Below are positions 45,916 through 57,000 of a DNA stretch of 64,000 bases, piece after piece (position 1 is the stretch's first letter; each line of letters begins with the position of its first letter). A program made the translations under genes and the position numbers. The notes under the pieces were generated by a model, which was given only the letters and a program-made list of their open reading frames with translations, was not told where the DNA came from and searched no databases. This DNA is from Rugalucina vietnamica (Eukaryota > Mollusca > Bivalvia > Lucinida > Lucinidae): assembly GCA_964017185.1 (NCBI GenBank), contig OZ024880.1, positions 47,939,071-48,003,070 on the forward strand, read 5' to 3'.

Positions 45916-46619
45916 ATGTATTTACAGGTAAAAACTGGAAAAAAATGAAAATAGGTAAATAAACAAAATAAATAAAAAACAATGCAAAAATACACAAATA
46001 CACAAAAATCACATGAAATGTGACAAAGTTGACACCACTGTATGTTCGGCAGTGGGTAAACGACTTAAAATTAATTCATGAACGCCCTTTGAAAGGGCCC
46101 AGTATCTGCTAAAAATGGCGACAAAAATTGCGCGTCACTTTACTACATAAGGTCAGTTTGTAGCGGTGTGTTTAATTTGCTCGGTAATTGTGTATTAGCT
46201 ATGTAAGTTAAACATTGGGGAACCAGGGCTGGAGGCAACCAGATAAAAATCAAGGTAATAAGCACAAAATAGAGTCAAACAGAGTACTTTCCATGAATGC
46301 AAATCATCCCAGAACTGCTCACGGACGGTGCTTGGAAGGAGAGACGGCGAAAATGGCCATCCTCGATTTTTGAAATATAAAAATTTAGATAAAAATTGCC
46401 TTTGTGCTCAATTGGCGAACATTTGATTTATTGAAGTTTGAAGAATTTAGATGAAAATCACATTTATGTGGTCAGAAGAGGAGGCGAACACACCGCTACA
46501 AGCAAGAAAAGGGGGATGCGAAAACCATGTTTTATGCAGAGAGACGAGACAGATATACGTATGTAGCTGAAATGGCCCATAGGTTGACACACTGCTACAG
46601 AATGCATAACTGGTAAGCT

Positions 46620-47840
46620 GTGGGGACCCAGGAAAACTGGGGAACCCAAGGGACGGCCATGGGAACGAAAATGGCACCATCATACGCCAACATTTTTATG
46701 GGTAGGCTTGAGAAACAGCTCCTTCAGTCTGTGAGCTTGAAGCCATTCTCGTGGCTCAGGTTCATAGACGATATAGACATGAAGTGGACCCACGGCAGAG
46801 AGACACTGGAAGAATTCCTCGCGGGTGCAAACAACTTCCATCCAACAATAAAGTTCACTGCAGAGGTATCCAACGACAAACATGTCTTTCTAGACACCAC
46901 GTCTCACCTAGAAGGAGACAGAGTCGTCGTGGACCTCTACACTAAGCCCACAGACTCACACCAGTATCTCCTGCCATCAAGCTGCCATCCACCCCATTGC
47001 AGTCAGAACATTCCTTACAGTCTTGCGCTACGCATCAGACGCATTTGCTCAGACGACGAGGCTTTTGAGTTGCGAGTGAAAGAACTCTCTGATCAACTCA
47101 GTAAACGAGGTTATCAGAAGCAGAGCATCGACCAAGCCATAGGAAGGGTTAGACAAATGGACAGACTAAGTCTGTTATCGTACAGGCCTAAACCCACCCA
47201 AGACAAAGCCATCTTGCCATTCGTCATAACTTATCACCCAGACCTACCTAAGGTCAGGAATATCGTTGACAAGCATTGGCCCATCATCGAATCATCAGAC
47301 CATCTGAACTCAGTCTTTCCGCAAAAGCCAATTATGGCTTTCAGAAGGCCCAAAAGCCTAAGAGACCTTCTTGTGAGAGCGAGACTGAAGCCAGATTCCA
47401 TAGATGATGAGCCTCATGGCGAATGCAAGCCCTGTGGCAGATCAAGATGTCGAACCTGCGACATGATAACCCCGTCCCACATAGCCAAGTCGTCGAATGG
47501 GGCAAAAGTAAGACTGAGGGGGAGTACTGACTGCAAAACAATGAATGTGGTTTACCTGATATCGTGTGGAGAGTGTGGAAAACAGTATGTTGGGGAAACC
47601 AAGGGCCTACTCAGCGTGAGGATGAATGGTCACAGAGATGACTGGAAACACAAGAGATTTGAACGATCTCCAGTTGCAGAGCACTTCCGGTTGCCAGGGC
47701 ATGACTTCTTGAGTCATGCCTCTGTTTGTTGCTTGGACCACAATTCGGGTTGGACGGACAAGACCAGAAAACAGCGTGAGAGCTACTGGATACGCCGTCT
47801 CAACACACTGAATCCAAGCGGCATCAACAAAGGAGATTAG
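46620..47840 (+). CDS. PLE RT C-terminal half plus GIY-YIG endonuclease
   Basis: 406 codons. RT motif B is [16 protein letters not shown] at the very start, and motif C is [10 protein letters not shown]; then [33 protein letters not shown], a C-x2-C/C-x2-C linker ([15 protein letters not shown]) and GIY-YIG as [18 protein letters not shown]. The fingers and motif A are missing, so the protein is truncated, but this frame has no stops. Members of this family copy RNA at nicked DNA ends. Confidence 0.8.
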   Translation: MGTQENWGTQGTAMGTKMAPSYANIFMGRLEKQLLQSVSLKPFSWLRFIDDIDMKWTHGRETLEEFLAGANNFHPTIKFTAEVSNDKHVFLDTTSHLEGDRVVVDLYTKPTDSHQYLLPSSCHPPHCSQNIPYSLALRIRRICSDDEAFELRVKELSDQLSKRGYQKQSIDQAIGRVRQMDRLSLLSYRPKPTQDKAILPFVITYHPDLPKVRNIVDKHWPIIESSDHLNSVFPQKPIMAFRRPKSLRDLLVRARLKPDSIDDEPHGECKPCGRSRCRTCDMITPSHIAKSSNGAKVRLRGSTDCKTMNVVYLISCGECGKQYVGETKGLLSVRMNGHRDDWKHKRFERSPVAEHFRLPGHDFLSHASVCCLDHNSGWTDKTRKQRESYWIRRLNTLNPSGINKGD

Positions 47841-47849
47841 TCCAAATTC

Positions 47850-48520
47850 TCTTCAGTTGACCAGCCATTATGGTTTCCTTCATTTGACCAGTTTCCCTGG
47901 GTTCTCTCAGTTTGCCAGTCCCCCCTGTTTGTTTCCCCAACAAGCTGGAATTACACACACATTCCAATGACATGCAGGCCGTCATCTGTTCTCGTTTTAT
48001 AGCAGTGTTTCCTTCACCTAACCAGTTTTCCTGGGTTCTCAAAGTTTACTAGTTTTCCTGGGTTCCCCAAGTTCACCGGTTCTCCTGGGCACCCCCAGCT
48101 CACCAGTGCTTCTTGGTTCCTCCGACAAGTTGCAGTTCCACACACATTTTAGTTTCCTTCATACAACCAGTTTTCCTGGGTTTCCAGTTTTTTTCCCCAA
48201 TTTACCAGTTCTCCCGGGGTTCCCCAGACAAGTTGACATGCAGACCGTCATTTGTTCTCGGTTTGTAGCAATGATTCTTTCATCTTACCAGTTTTCCTGG
48301 GTTCTCCCAGTTTACCGGCATTCCTGGGTTCACCCAATATACCAGTTTTCCTGGGTTCCTACAGCTTACCATTTCTCCTGGGCTCCCTCCACAAGTTACA
48401 GTTTCACACACATTTCAGTGATATGCAGACTGGCATCTGTTCTCGTTTTGTAGCAGTAATTGCTTTATCCTACTCGTTTTTCTGGGTTCCCCAGTTTTCA
48501 TGGGTCCCCACAGCTTACCA
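47850..48520. repeat. Minisatellite CCAGTTTTCCTGGGTTC, ~27-bp unit
   Basis: More than 15 degenerate units of CAGTTTACCAGTTTTCCTGG then GTTCYCC, starting just after the PLE stop codon and running into the right arm. Confidence 0.8.
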
Positions 48521-49453
48521 GTTATGCATTCTGTAGCAGTGTGTCAACCTATGGGCCATTTCAGCTACATACGTATATCTGTCTCGTCTCTCTGCATAAA
48601 ACATGGTTTTCGCATCCCCCTTTTCTTGCTTGTAGCGGTGTGTTCGCCTCCTCTTCTGACCACATAAATGTGATTTTCATCTAAATTCTTCAAACTTCAA
48701 TAAATCAAATGTTCGCCAATTGAGCACAAAGGCAATTTTAATCTAAATTTTTATATTGTAAAAATCGAGGATGGCCATTTTCGCCGTCTCTCCTTCCAAG
48801 CACCGTCCGTGAGCAGTTCTGGGATGATTTGCATTCATGGAAAGTACTCTGTTTGACTCTATTTTGTGCTTATTACCTTGATTTTTATCTGGTTGCCTCC
48901 AGCCCTGGTTCCCCAATGTTTAACTTACATAGCTAATACACAATTACCGAGCAAATTAAACACACCGCTACAAACTGACCTTATGTAGTAAAGTGACGCG
49001 CAATTTTTGTCGCCATTTTTAGCAGATACTGGGCCCTTTCAAAGGGCGTTCATGAATTAATTTTAAGTCGTTTACCCACTGCCGAACATACAGTGGTGTC
49101 AACTTTGTCACATTTCATGTGATTTTTGTGTATTTGTGTATTTTTGCATTGTTTTTTATTTATTTTGTTTATTTACCTATTTTCATTTTTTCCAGTTTTT
49201 ACCTGTAAATACATATTGATCTGAAGAAGGCGAAAGCCGAAAGCGCGCTTAGTTTGATTTATTCTTGCACTGTTAATGGTTTAATCCCCCTATATATATG
49301 TATATATATATATATATATATAGTATGAGATTTGGGTAATATACATCAAACAGACAAACCTGTCGGTAGCACCGGATCCCTAAATGGATGCTTGAATGAT
49401 ATGCTTTAAGTATATGTGGAGATTTTATCATTAACGGTGCAAAATTTTATTTG

Positions 49454-49493
49454 TGCCTGAGCTAGCTTTCGCCTTTCGGCTTTATCAGAGGCA
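49454..49493 (-). ncRNA. Hammerhead motif with core mutation
   Basis: Same as the motif at 50081-50120 except that the core reads CTGATAA, so the invariant G8 is replaced and it is probably inactive. Confidence 0.55.
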
Positions 49494-50080
49494 TACTGAT
49501 TAGTGCAAGTTTACAGAAAAATAGAAGCTGAGACAGCGAAAATGGCCGTCCTCGATTTTTGAGATAAGCAAATACAGGTAAAAAATCACATTGTACTCAA
49601 TTGGAGAACACATGAGCAACAGGAATTTGATGCAATTTGATTAAAATCCCGAAAATAAAACTCAAACAAGAAGAGGGGGGGGGGGTGGAAATAAAAAAAG
49701 AAAAAGAAAGTATAAGTAACAAACACGACCGTTCACTTCGAAGGTTGCAAAACTACTGAAGGTGGGCTATGCAAAGCCTGCCTTTAAACACACCGCTACA
49801 AACGCTGGTCATTTTTATGGTTATGTAAACAGCTGCGGGCGAGGTTTTCCTAAATAATTGGCTAAGTTGAAGACTACTTGATACAATATGGAGAATGACC
49901 AGGTTTGACTGGATCAAAAGATACAAGATGTATATAAATTAATAGTATAGTATGAGATTTGGGTAATATACATCAAACAGACAAACCTGTCGGTAGCACC
50001 GGATCCCTAAATGGATGCTTGAATGATATGCTTTAAGTATATGTGGAGATTTTATCATTAACGGTGCAAAATTTTATTTG

Positions 50081-50120
50081 TGCCTGAGCTAGCTTTCGCC
50101 TTTCGGCTTCATCAGAGGCA
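50081..50120 (-). ncRNA. Hammerhead ribozyme
   Basis: Minus strand: TGCCT (stem I), CTGATGA, stem II GCC-GAAA-GGC with one unpaired A before it, GAAA, stem III AGC-TA-GCT, cleavage triplet CTC, AGGCA (stem I). All conserved core bases are present; stem I is 5 bp and stem III 3 bp, as in hammerheads reported from PLEs. Confidence 0.65.
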
Positions 50121-50227
50121 TACTGATTAGTGCAAGTTTACAGAAAAATAGAAGGTGAGACAGCGAAAATGGCCGTCCTCGATTTTTGAGATAAGCAAAT
50201 ACAGGTAAAAAATCACATTCTACTCAA

Positions 50228-50287
50228 TTGGAAATTGAAGCTAGCTCAGGCACAAATAAAATTTTGCACCGTTAATGATAAAATCTC

Positions 50288-50295
<8 letters not shown>
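50228..50295 (+). repeat. Inverted partial copy of the hammerhead repeat
   Basis: GAAGCTAGCTCAGGCACAAA continues as the inverse of the preceding copy up to the AT microsatellite, so the locus folds back on itself. Confidence 0.7.

Positions 50296-50330
<35 letters not shown>
50290..50330. repeat. (AT)n tail of SINE
   Basis: About 20 AT units between the inverted hammerhead repeat and the SINE. Confidence 0.85.
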
Positions 50331-50334
<4 letters not shown>

Positions 50335-50553
50335 CAGTTTTACGTCCCTCAAGATTATTTCATATGAGACGGGCCAATCAGTAGGTGAGCGAAAACGGGA
50401 GAACCCCGAGAATAACCACATGGAACACCCGAGAAGCAGAACTTGGCTTGTCTCGCATGTGTCCCGTTTGGGGCTCGAACCCATACCAGACACAGTGGTG
50501 AGATGATCGAGTGATTAAGAAACAGCGCTCTTAACCGTTCGGCCACGGGGGCC
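50331..50553 (-). mobile_element. tRNA-derived SINE
   Basis: Minus strand starts GCGGCCCCCGTGGCCGAACG with an A box (TGGCCGAACGG) and, after a variable-arm-like stretch, a B box (GGTTCGAGCCC). The body ends TTGAGGGACGTAAAACTGAA and then (TA)n. The tRNA fold resembles a Ser/Leu type but is too decayed to be a tRNA gene. Confidence 0.8.
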
Positions 50554-50572
50554 GCTCAGTTATTCTATATAC

Positions 50573-50686
50573 CAGTATACTGTGTTTGTCCGGAGAGTCC
50601 GTTGTCAGTGTTACGTGTACATTAAAAACTGCCAAGAGTAATGAGTTCTGAGAACATTCCACTTGCACCATTATAATAGTATTAGT
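50573..50686 (-). pseudogene. Decayed duplicate of exon 6
   Basis: Aligns over most of exon 6 (ACTGTGTTTGTCCGGAGAG, CAGTGTTACGTGTACA, GTTCTGAGAACATT on plus) with substitutions that destroy cysteines. A GTATAT donor remains; MITE-1 separates it from the real exon. Confidence 0.75.
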
Positions 50687-50690
50687 AATA

Positions 50691-50923
50691 GAGCCACTGC
50701 ATTGGAAAACCAACAATCTGCATGAGCGAAAACAAAGACGCAGATCAGCTTCGCGGTAACCTGAAGCTGATCAGCGCCTTTGTTTTCGCTACACAGATGG
50801 CACAATTCCTATGCTTTCTAAATCCAAAATTTCCAGCCTCTAACCATCTTCTGTGATTGTACAGGCTGGTTTGTGTCAGACCTGGGCGGAGCCGAAATTG
50901 TTGGTTTTCTCACGCACAGGCTC
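50691..50923 (-). mobile_element. MITE-1 copy, complete
   Basis: GAGCC...GGCTC ends, flanked by AATA on both sides, with internal GATCAGCTTCGCGGTAACCT hairpin. It ends 9 bp from the donor of exon 6. Confidence 0.75.
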
Positions 50924-50932
50924 AATACGTAC

Positions 50933-51049
50933 CAGAACACTGTGTTTGTTCTGAGAGCCGGTAGCCAGTGTTACATGTACAATAGAAGCTGCCCGGAGTG
51001 TTCACACAGTTCTGAGAACACCAATGGGTGCCATTGCATTCATCTACAT
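50933..51049 (-). CDS. Exon 6: Ca-binding EGF module
   Basis: 39 codons, phase 1-1, six cysteines, opening with DVDEC (Ca ligands) and containing [12 protein letters not shown] and GYRLSEQ. The donor reads CTG|GTACGT. A MITE-1 copy ends 9 bp beyond the donor, and a decayed copy of almost the entire exon lies beyond that MITE (50573-50686). Confidence 0.88.
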
Positions 51050-51074
51050 CTGGACAATTAAAAAAAATAAAGTA

Positions 51075-51185
51075 TTACGAAAACACGTCAATGCAATATA
51101 TGAATTATATTTAACTGTTATAGTAAAAACTGTTCATTGTTTTCTCTAAATTTTGTCCAAAACATAGATTGTGGTACATGTAAGA
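51075..51185. repeat. MITE-2 fragment
   Basis: ATTACGAAAACACGTCAATG start and CCAAAACATAGATTGTGGTA near the centre; the other half is absent. Confidence 0.5.
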
Positions 51186-51351
51186 ATCGCCCGTTGTTGG
51201 CGTGAAGTTGATGTGATTCCTGTTCTCCTTTATTTCACTTATCATGACAGCTTGATATTTTACAGCCATTTTATGTTACATTTAGTAAGCTAATGCTTTG
51301 ATTTACTTTGATCAACTAAACATAAATTGATATAGTTTTAACAATATTTAC

Positions 51352-51519
51352 CTTCACATTTAGAACCATCATCCTGGTAACCGGACGGACACGGGCTACA
51401 GGTGAACGCCGTCAGACTGTGGTCCGCAGCATGTTCTGCCGCTGGGCGGTCCGTACAGTTCCTGCCCACAGAACATGCACTCAGACGACACCCATCAAAA
51501 TCATCTTCGCAGTCATCAC
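51352..51519 (-). CDS. Exon 5: EGF-like Cys-rich module
   Basis: 56 codons, phase 1-1. The sequence begins DDCEDDFDGCRLSAC, carries an NCT glycosylation site, and ends with CPSGYQDDGSKCEG. Cysteine spacing is EGF-like with an enlarged middle loop. It joins exon 4 in frame (YWDG-DDCEDD), a junction typical of the mucin-like family. Confidence 0.8.
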
Positions 51520-51966
51520 CTGTTAAACAAAGTCACAAGTTTAGAAGTATACTCAACAAATCAAAAATAACTGAAAAGACACTATGATTATAAACAAAAA
51601 CGTCATAATATCCTGCAGAAAATTCTGAAGGGGTTTTTAAAATCACAAATCCTGTAAAGTCACTATATTTATTTACGTTAAGGCAGTTAGCCTTTTTCAT
51701 GGTATAAAATGGCATATTGTCACACGACAATAACAGTCACATATATACTCGTATTTATGAAAAAAGCCATGCATTAATAAAGCAATTCTCATGCGCACGT
51801 GCTTGTATTTATGCTCGTAACCGGGCGTCACGCAAAACACGTGCTAAAATGAGAAACTGAAGTCCGCCCGGAACAAGCATAAGGATGAAAACTTGTAGGC
51901 CTATGAAAATGTGATGAGGCTGTGAAATATAGTGCACCATTATTTTTTTCGTTTGTGCAGACTTTA

Positions 51967-52115
51967 TGTAATAATAGGGATCAAAATGATTTCGTCTTAC
52001 ATTAACATTCACTAGGTCCCTCGGGGAGTGTTGAAAACCTCGGGCTGCACCCTCTGTTTTCAACTCTCCACTCGCGAACTATCGAATGTTAATGAATGGA
52101 AAATCATATTTGATC
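51967..52115. mobile_element. Snap-back MITE-like repeat
   Basis: Outer GATCAAAATGATTT/AAATCATATTTGATC, then AACATTC/GAATGTT and GTTGAAAAC/GTTTTCAAC are paired in nested order. Confidence 0.55.
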
Positions 52116-52401
52116 ATTATATTGTAAATGTTGTACATTCTTGTCATTTTCAAGTTCACCAAATAAAATACAATAGGTTTCTTTTGGCGACATTAAAATG
52201 CAAACGTTTCAACGTGCGTGCGTAAAATGACTAAAATGTAGAATATTTGCAATAAACCATGAGTTTGAAAATGCCGAATGGTTTTTTTAAAGAACAGAAA
52301 AGAGCATTATAGGAAACATTTATTCCTGCATTATCTGTTTTGATAGCGAAAACTTCGTATTACATGAAAATCTGTCGTACAAACTTCATAACACAACTTA
52401 C

Positions 52402-52571
52402 CGTCCCAGTATGGCTCACAATTACAAGTGGCGTATCTGAAATTCTCGTTATTGTCCGAGACACCTCGTATAACATTGTAATTACATGTTCCATGATCGC
52501 TGCAGCCGGAACAAACAACAAACACCACATCAATCACAGCTTCCAAATTCTTCTCGTCCACAACGGCTATG
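52402..52571 (-). CDS. Exon 4: start of Cys-rich / EGF-like segment
   Basis: 170 nt, phase 2 in and phase 1 out, exactly complementing exon 3. It reads SIAVVDEKNLEAV then CSGCSDHGTC and ATCNCEPYWDG. The C-x-C-x-P-x-(Y/W) run is the hinge found before EGF repeats in mucin-like proteins. The intron upstream carries the 6.6-kb gypsy element. Confidence 0.78.
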
Positions 52572-52739
52572 CTGTAAAATGACAATTATAATCTTTATGT
52601 TTAACATAAGGATAGAATATCAAGATGTTTGAATGGCGGATTGCCCTTAGCAGTAGTCCCCTATATTAATGCATGCACCGGCCCTATCAACAAAAGGCCT
52701 TCCGCCTACAATCAACAATACAAAGTCGTTGAGTACAAC

Positions 52740-52861
52740 ACAGACAAAATAAAAATACAACAAAACGATAAATCACAGTAGCACCACTTGAAAGTGTCAG
52801 TAAAGAATAATTGAACAGCTTAAATTGATTTTATGGGATCCTCAACCTCGCCCATGGTCTT
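52740..52861 (-). repeat. Decayed PLE 3' scrap, target of the gypsy insertion
   Basis: TTAAATTGATTTTATGGGAT and CCTCAACCTCGCCC match the PLE 3' region. The LTR element inserted at its left-hand edge. Confidence 0.5.
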
Positions 52862-53677
52862 TGTTACGACCTAGCGTAACTAGACAGGTACAGCGAAAAA
52901 CAACCAAGTAATTTAAACTTAACAATATTTAATCAAACAAATAAATGCTGCAAATACATACAAACAAACAAACAGATAAGTAAATAAATAAATAAATAAC
53001 TTACAAAGTTAATGTCAAATAAGTCCTTGTCCCTCAAATGTAAGTCCACAATCCAGTAACCAGAATATGAGCACATGTATATTTTAATCCACACTTTTCT
53101 TCTAATCCAAAACACTAGTGAAACAACCAAAATTATATACTTTAAATCACTTCAAATTTCTGAATACCTAAGACTGAATTGGGACCTATATTTATACATC
53201 TAAGGAAATTCTACAGGTTTCTAGAGAATGATATAATAAACTTTTCTCTAGAAAAGAAACGAACTAAACGAAAGTTCTTTTAAATTCTCCAAAGAGAATT
53301 TAGAATTCTCCAGAGAAGAATTCAAGGCCGCAACGACCATCAAGACTAAACGAAAGTCTACTAGATCCTTCGAGATCTCAGTAGTAGTATACATAGTCCA
53401 AATATATTTTTAACTTATGGTAAAAAAAACACTCACTCCATTTTCATCTGGAATTATCCACAAAGTGCTCATAGAATTTTCTATACTTCTAAATTATATA
53501 ACAGTTATAAAAATAATCAATGACATTCTTCTATAAAGTTCTAGATAATAAATTGTAGAAACATAAAAAGAAATATATATTAATTAATTGGGTTACTCCC
53601 CTTTAGAATATATATATATAAATTATAAGTAATAGCTTTAAAAAGAATCAATATTATTGAATCAATTATATATAACA
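52862..53677 (-). repeat. 3' LTR of the gypsy element
   Basis: 816 bp, same sequence as the other LTR. It is preceded in element orientation by the purine tract GAAGAGGGGAAG (plus 53678-53689), the plus-strand primer. Confidence 0.92.
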
Positions 53678-53689
53678 CTTCCCCTCTTC

Positions 53690-54074
53690 AATGAAAAGAA
53701 AGTTTTATGAAATAAAACTTTCTTTTGCAATACACATATGCAAACATACAAGGCAAAACTGTCAAGCTCTTGAAAGGGTGTCTGGAATTATATTATCTCT
53801 ACCTTTTATGTGTCTAATGTCAAGATTGTGCTCTTGCAACATGAGACTTATGCTCTAGATAATACTCAGATGGAGTCTCATTTTTCATTAAGTGTTGATG
53901 ATAAACTAAAGCACTTTAAAGTATGGCCCAAACCAAACAAAAACTTTGATAAGCCTCATTCCAAACATACCTGACCTTCTTATCATAAAGTAAGTTTGTC
54001 AAAGGCTCAGCTATAACTGAAAAATTATTACAGAACTTTCTGTAATATCCAGCCATACCCAAAAAGCGCATCAG
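53690..54074 (-). pseudogene. Remnant of RT thumb and RNase H end
   Basis: After the stop, minus-strand text LMRFLGMAGYYRKFCNNFS and, beyond a deletion, HIKG-like and ...PDTL.R-like scraps match the region between RT and the end of RNase H. The central RNase H is missing. Confidence 0.65.
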
Positions 54075-57000
54075 TTACCGTTTTCCTGTAGGTACAGGAA
54101 AATCTGATATAGCCTCAACTTTGGCTTCTACAGGTCTGACCTGACCTTGTCCAACAATATGTCCTAAAAATGTCAAACTAGCATGGCAAAATTCACTTTT
54201 CGGTAAGTTTATTGTCAGTTTAGCATCACTGAGTCTTTTGAAGAATTCTCTGATGATCTCCAGGTGTTGTTTCCACTCTTCACTGTAGATGATGGCATCG
54301 TCGATGTAAGCTTTACACCCATCCAGACCGAAAATCAAACTATTAACCAAGCGAACCAAGCAACATTTCAGCGCTTTCAGTTTATTTCGAAATTGTCTTT
54401 CTGTAGTAACAAATTCTAAAATCTCCTTTGGACTGTCTGTAAATGGAATCTGCCAAAACCTTTTCAATAGATGGAATTTTGTCACATATTTGGCGTGACC
54501 AATGTTGTCGATGCAGTCATCAATTCTTGGTGTGGGAAATGTGTCAGTTTTTGTGACAGAATTTACTTTTCTGTAGTCTGTGTACATTCGAAATGTCCCA
54601 TCAGATTTTGGCACAAGTATACAAGGAGAACTCCATTCACTTTGACTAGGTTCTATAAAGTCATTGTCCAGCAAATACTTAACTTCTTTCCTGAGATATT
54701 GTTGTCTTTCAGGATGAAGTCTATATGGATGTTGTTTCACCGGTTTTGCTCCTTCAATAATGTCTACATCATGGTAGATTTTATCGGTTCTGGATGGAAT
54801 GTCCGGAAATAAGTGCTCATATTCAAGAATTAATTGTTTTAGTTCATGTTTCTTGTCCGGATCTAGATGTGACAGTTTCTGATCGAGGTCATGCAGAATG
54901 TCAGAATTCTGGAGTTTTGAGGATAATGGTTCACAGTTCACAGAGTTTATTTCTTCAAAGTCTGTCTGATTTTGTTCATGAGGGACAGAATTAACTATGC
55001 TTACTGAGGAAATAACTGAACTATCATTATCACTATCCCTATCAATGTACTTTTTAAGCATGTTAATATGACATAATTGTTTTTGCTTGCGCCTCCCAGG
55101 AGTGTTAACAATGTAATTTACATCACTTAACTTTTTCTCAACAGTATATGGACCATAATATCTAGCTTGTAATGGCCTGCCAGGAATGGGCAAAAGAGCA
55201 ATCACCTTGTCTCCAGGGTCAAAATTTCTGTTCTGAGCATTTTCATCAAAATGCAACTTCATTTTGCTCTGAGCTGACTTAAGATTGGACCGAGCAACTT
55301 CCCAAGCTTTTGTCAATCTAGTTTTGAAGTCAGACACATACTGAAGTAAGTTCAAAGGACTGTCATTACTTGAAAGAAACTTCTCTTTCATAAGTTTTAA
55401 AGGTCCACGAACAGTGTGTCCGAAAACAAGTTCAAACGGACTGAACCCAAGAGACTCTTGTACTGACTCTCTGACAGCAAATAATAGCAAATGTATGCCT
55501 TCATCCCAATCTTTTTCGGTGTCAAAGCAGTAAGATCTGATCATGTTCTTCAAAGTTTGATGGAATCTTTCCAAAGCACCTTGACTTTCAGGATGATAAG
55601 CTGATGACTTGTATTGTTTAATGCCAAGTTCATGCATTACTTGCTGAAATGTTCCTGACATAAAATTGGAACCCTGATCTGATTGGACTGATTTTGGAAG
55701 ACCTACAAGTGTGAAAAACTTTACAAGGGCCTTAACTATTGTTTTCGTCTTGATATTCCTGAGTGGAATTGCTTCAGGAAAACGTGTTGAAGCACACATT
55801 ATAGTCAAGAGATATTGGCAACCTGATTTAGTCTTGGGTAACGGACCTACACAGTCAATGATAATCCTACTGAATGGTTCATCAAATGCAGGAATAGGCT
55901 GTAAATTAGCTTTTGGAATAGTCTGATTAGGTTTTCCTACCATTTGACAAGTGTGACAGGATTTGCAATGTTGGGAAACATCAGATTTTAATCCTGGCCA
56001 GTAGAAATGCTTGAGAATTTTGTGGTAAGTCTTATTTATCCCTAAATGACCTGACATGGGAGTTTCATGGGCCAAGTTTAAGATTTCAGGACGATAAGCC
56101 TTAGGAACCACAATTTGGTGATTTATGGTCCATTCGTCTTCCGCTGAAACATCAGGAGGACGCCATTTTCTCATTAAGATGTCATTTTTGACATAAAAAC
56201 AAACAGGAACCTGAGAAATTTCATTTTCATCTAAAGCCCTTTCAAATAAAGGCGAGATTTCAGGATCACTGTGCTGTTCTTGACAAAGTTGTGACCTTGA
56301 CATTTGGTCGTGACCTTGGTCAATTAAAATTGAAGGTGTAAGGTCATTGTCTGACCTTTGATTGTTGAAGTCAGTTTGACTTGAAGAAAGAGATTTTGTA
56401 ATCTCATCATGAAAAGACTGACCTATAAAAGTGTCAGTTAAGTCAACATCCTGTATCCCATCATTCAATTTGACTTTCTTTGCCATAGCCCTTGTAACGG
56501 CACATGAAGGGTAAAGATCAGGAATTTCCTGCTCAATGGGATCAGGCAATTGATCCTCACAAGGTGTATTGGTCAAAAGTGGGTTTACCACAACCTTATC
56601 TCCGGCTAAGTCATTGCCTAATAGCAAGTGAACACCTTTAAAAGGTAAAGAAGGCCTAATACCTACAGCCACAGGACCAGAAACTAAGTCTGAAGACAAA
56701 TAAATGTTATGGAGCGGTACATTAACAAATCCACACTCTACTCCCTGAATAAGGACACTTGTCCCAGTTGAAGTCTTCTCGGAAAAAGGCAGGGTATCTG
56801 CTAAAATAAGAGACTGAGAAGCTCCGGTATCTCGTAAGATTTTAATAGGGGTAGACTGGGCAGAATCACTAGTAAGTGACACAAAACCTTCTGATAAGAA
56901 TGGTTCATAAATCTCCATAATACAATCAGTCGCAGACGTTTTGGCCAAAATAGGATTTTCATCCTGAATAATCGACTGTGGTTTTGACCTTAAAGAAGTA

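Larger units (their letters stand above)
45835..49312 (+). mobile_element. Penelope-like element between ~820-bp inverted arms
   Basis: Left arm 45835-46655 and right arm about 48495-49312 are inverted copies (for example TAATCCCCCTATAT at both outer ends, GTGTGTTCGCCTCCTCTTCT inside). Between them lie an RT/GIY-YIG ORF and a minisatellite. Both outer ends sit in TA runs. An inverted partial copy at the 5' end is a known PLE structure. Confidence 0.75.
49323..50225 (-). mobile_element. Hammerhead-bearing direct repeats (PLE terminal-repeat or retrozyme-like)
   Basis: Two ~240-270-bp copies, 49325-49570 and 49951-50220, 626 bp apart and nearly identical (AGTATGAGATTTGGGTAATA, ACCGGATCCCTAAATGGATG). 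About 380 bp of other DNA with a G-run lies between. Each carries a hammerhead motif. Confidence 0.65.

Noticed and set aside
50440-50553. Possible functional tRNA gene.
   Set aside because: A and B boxes are present, but they are too far apart, the acceptor stem does not close, and a SINE body and AT tail follow.
52933-53130. 65-residue frame repeated at 58725-58922.
   Set aside because: Both lie at the same place in the two LTRs, without start context or domain.
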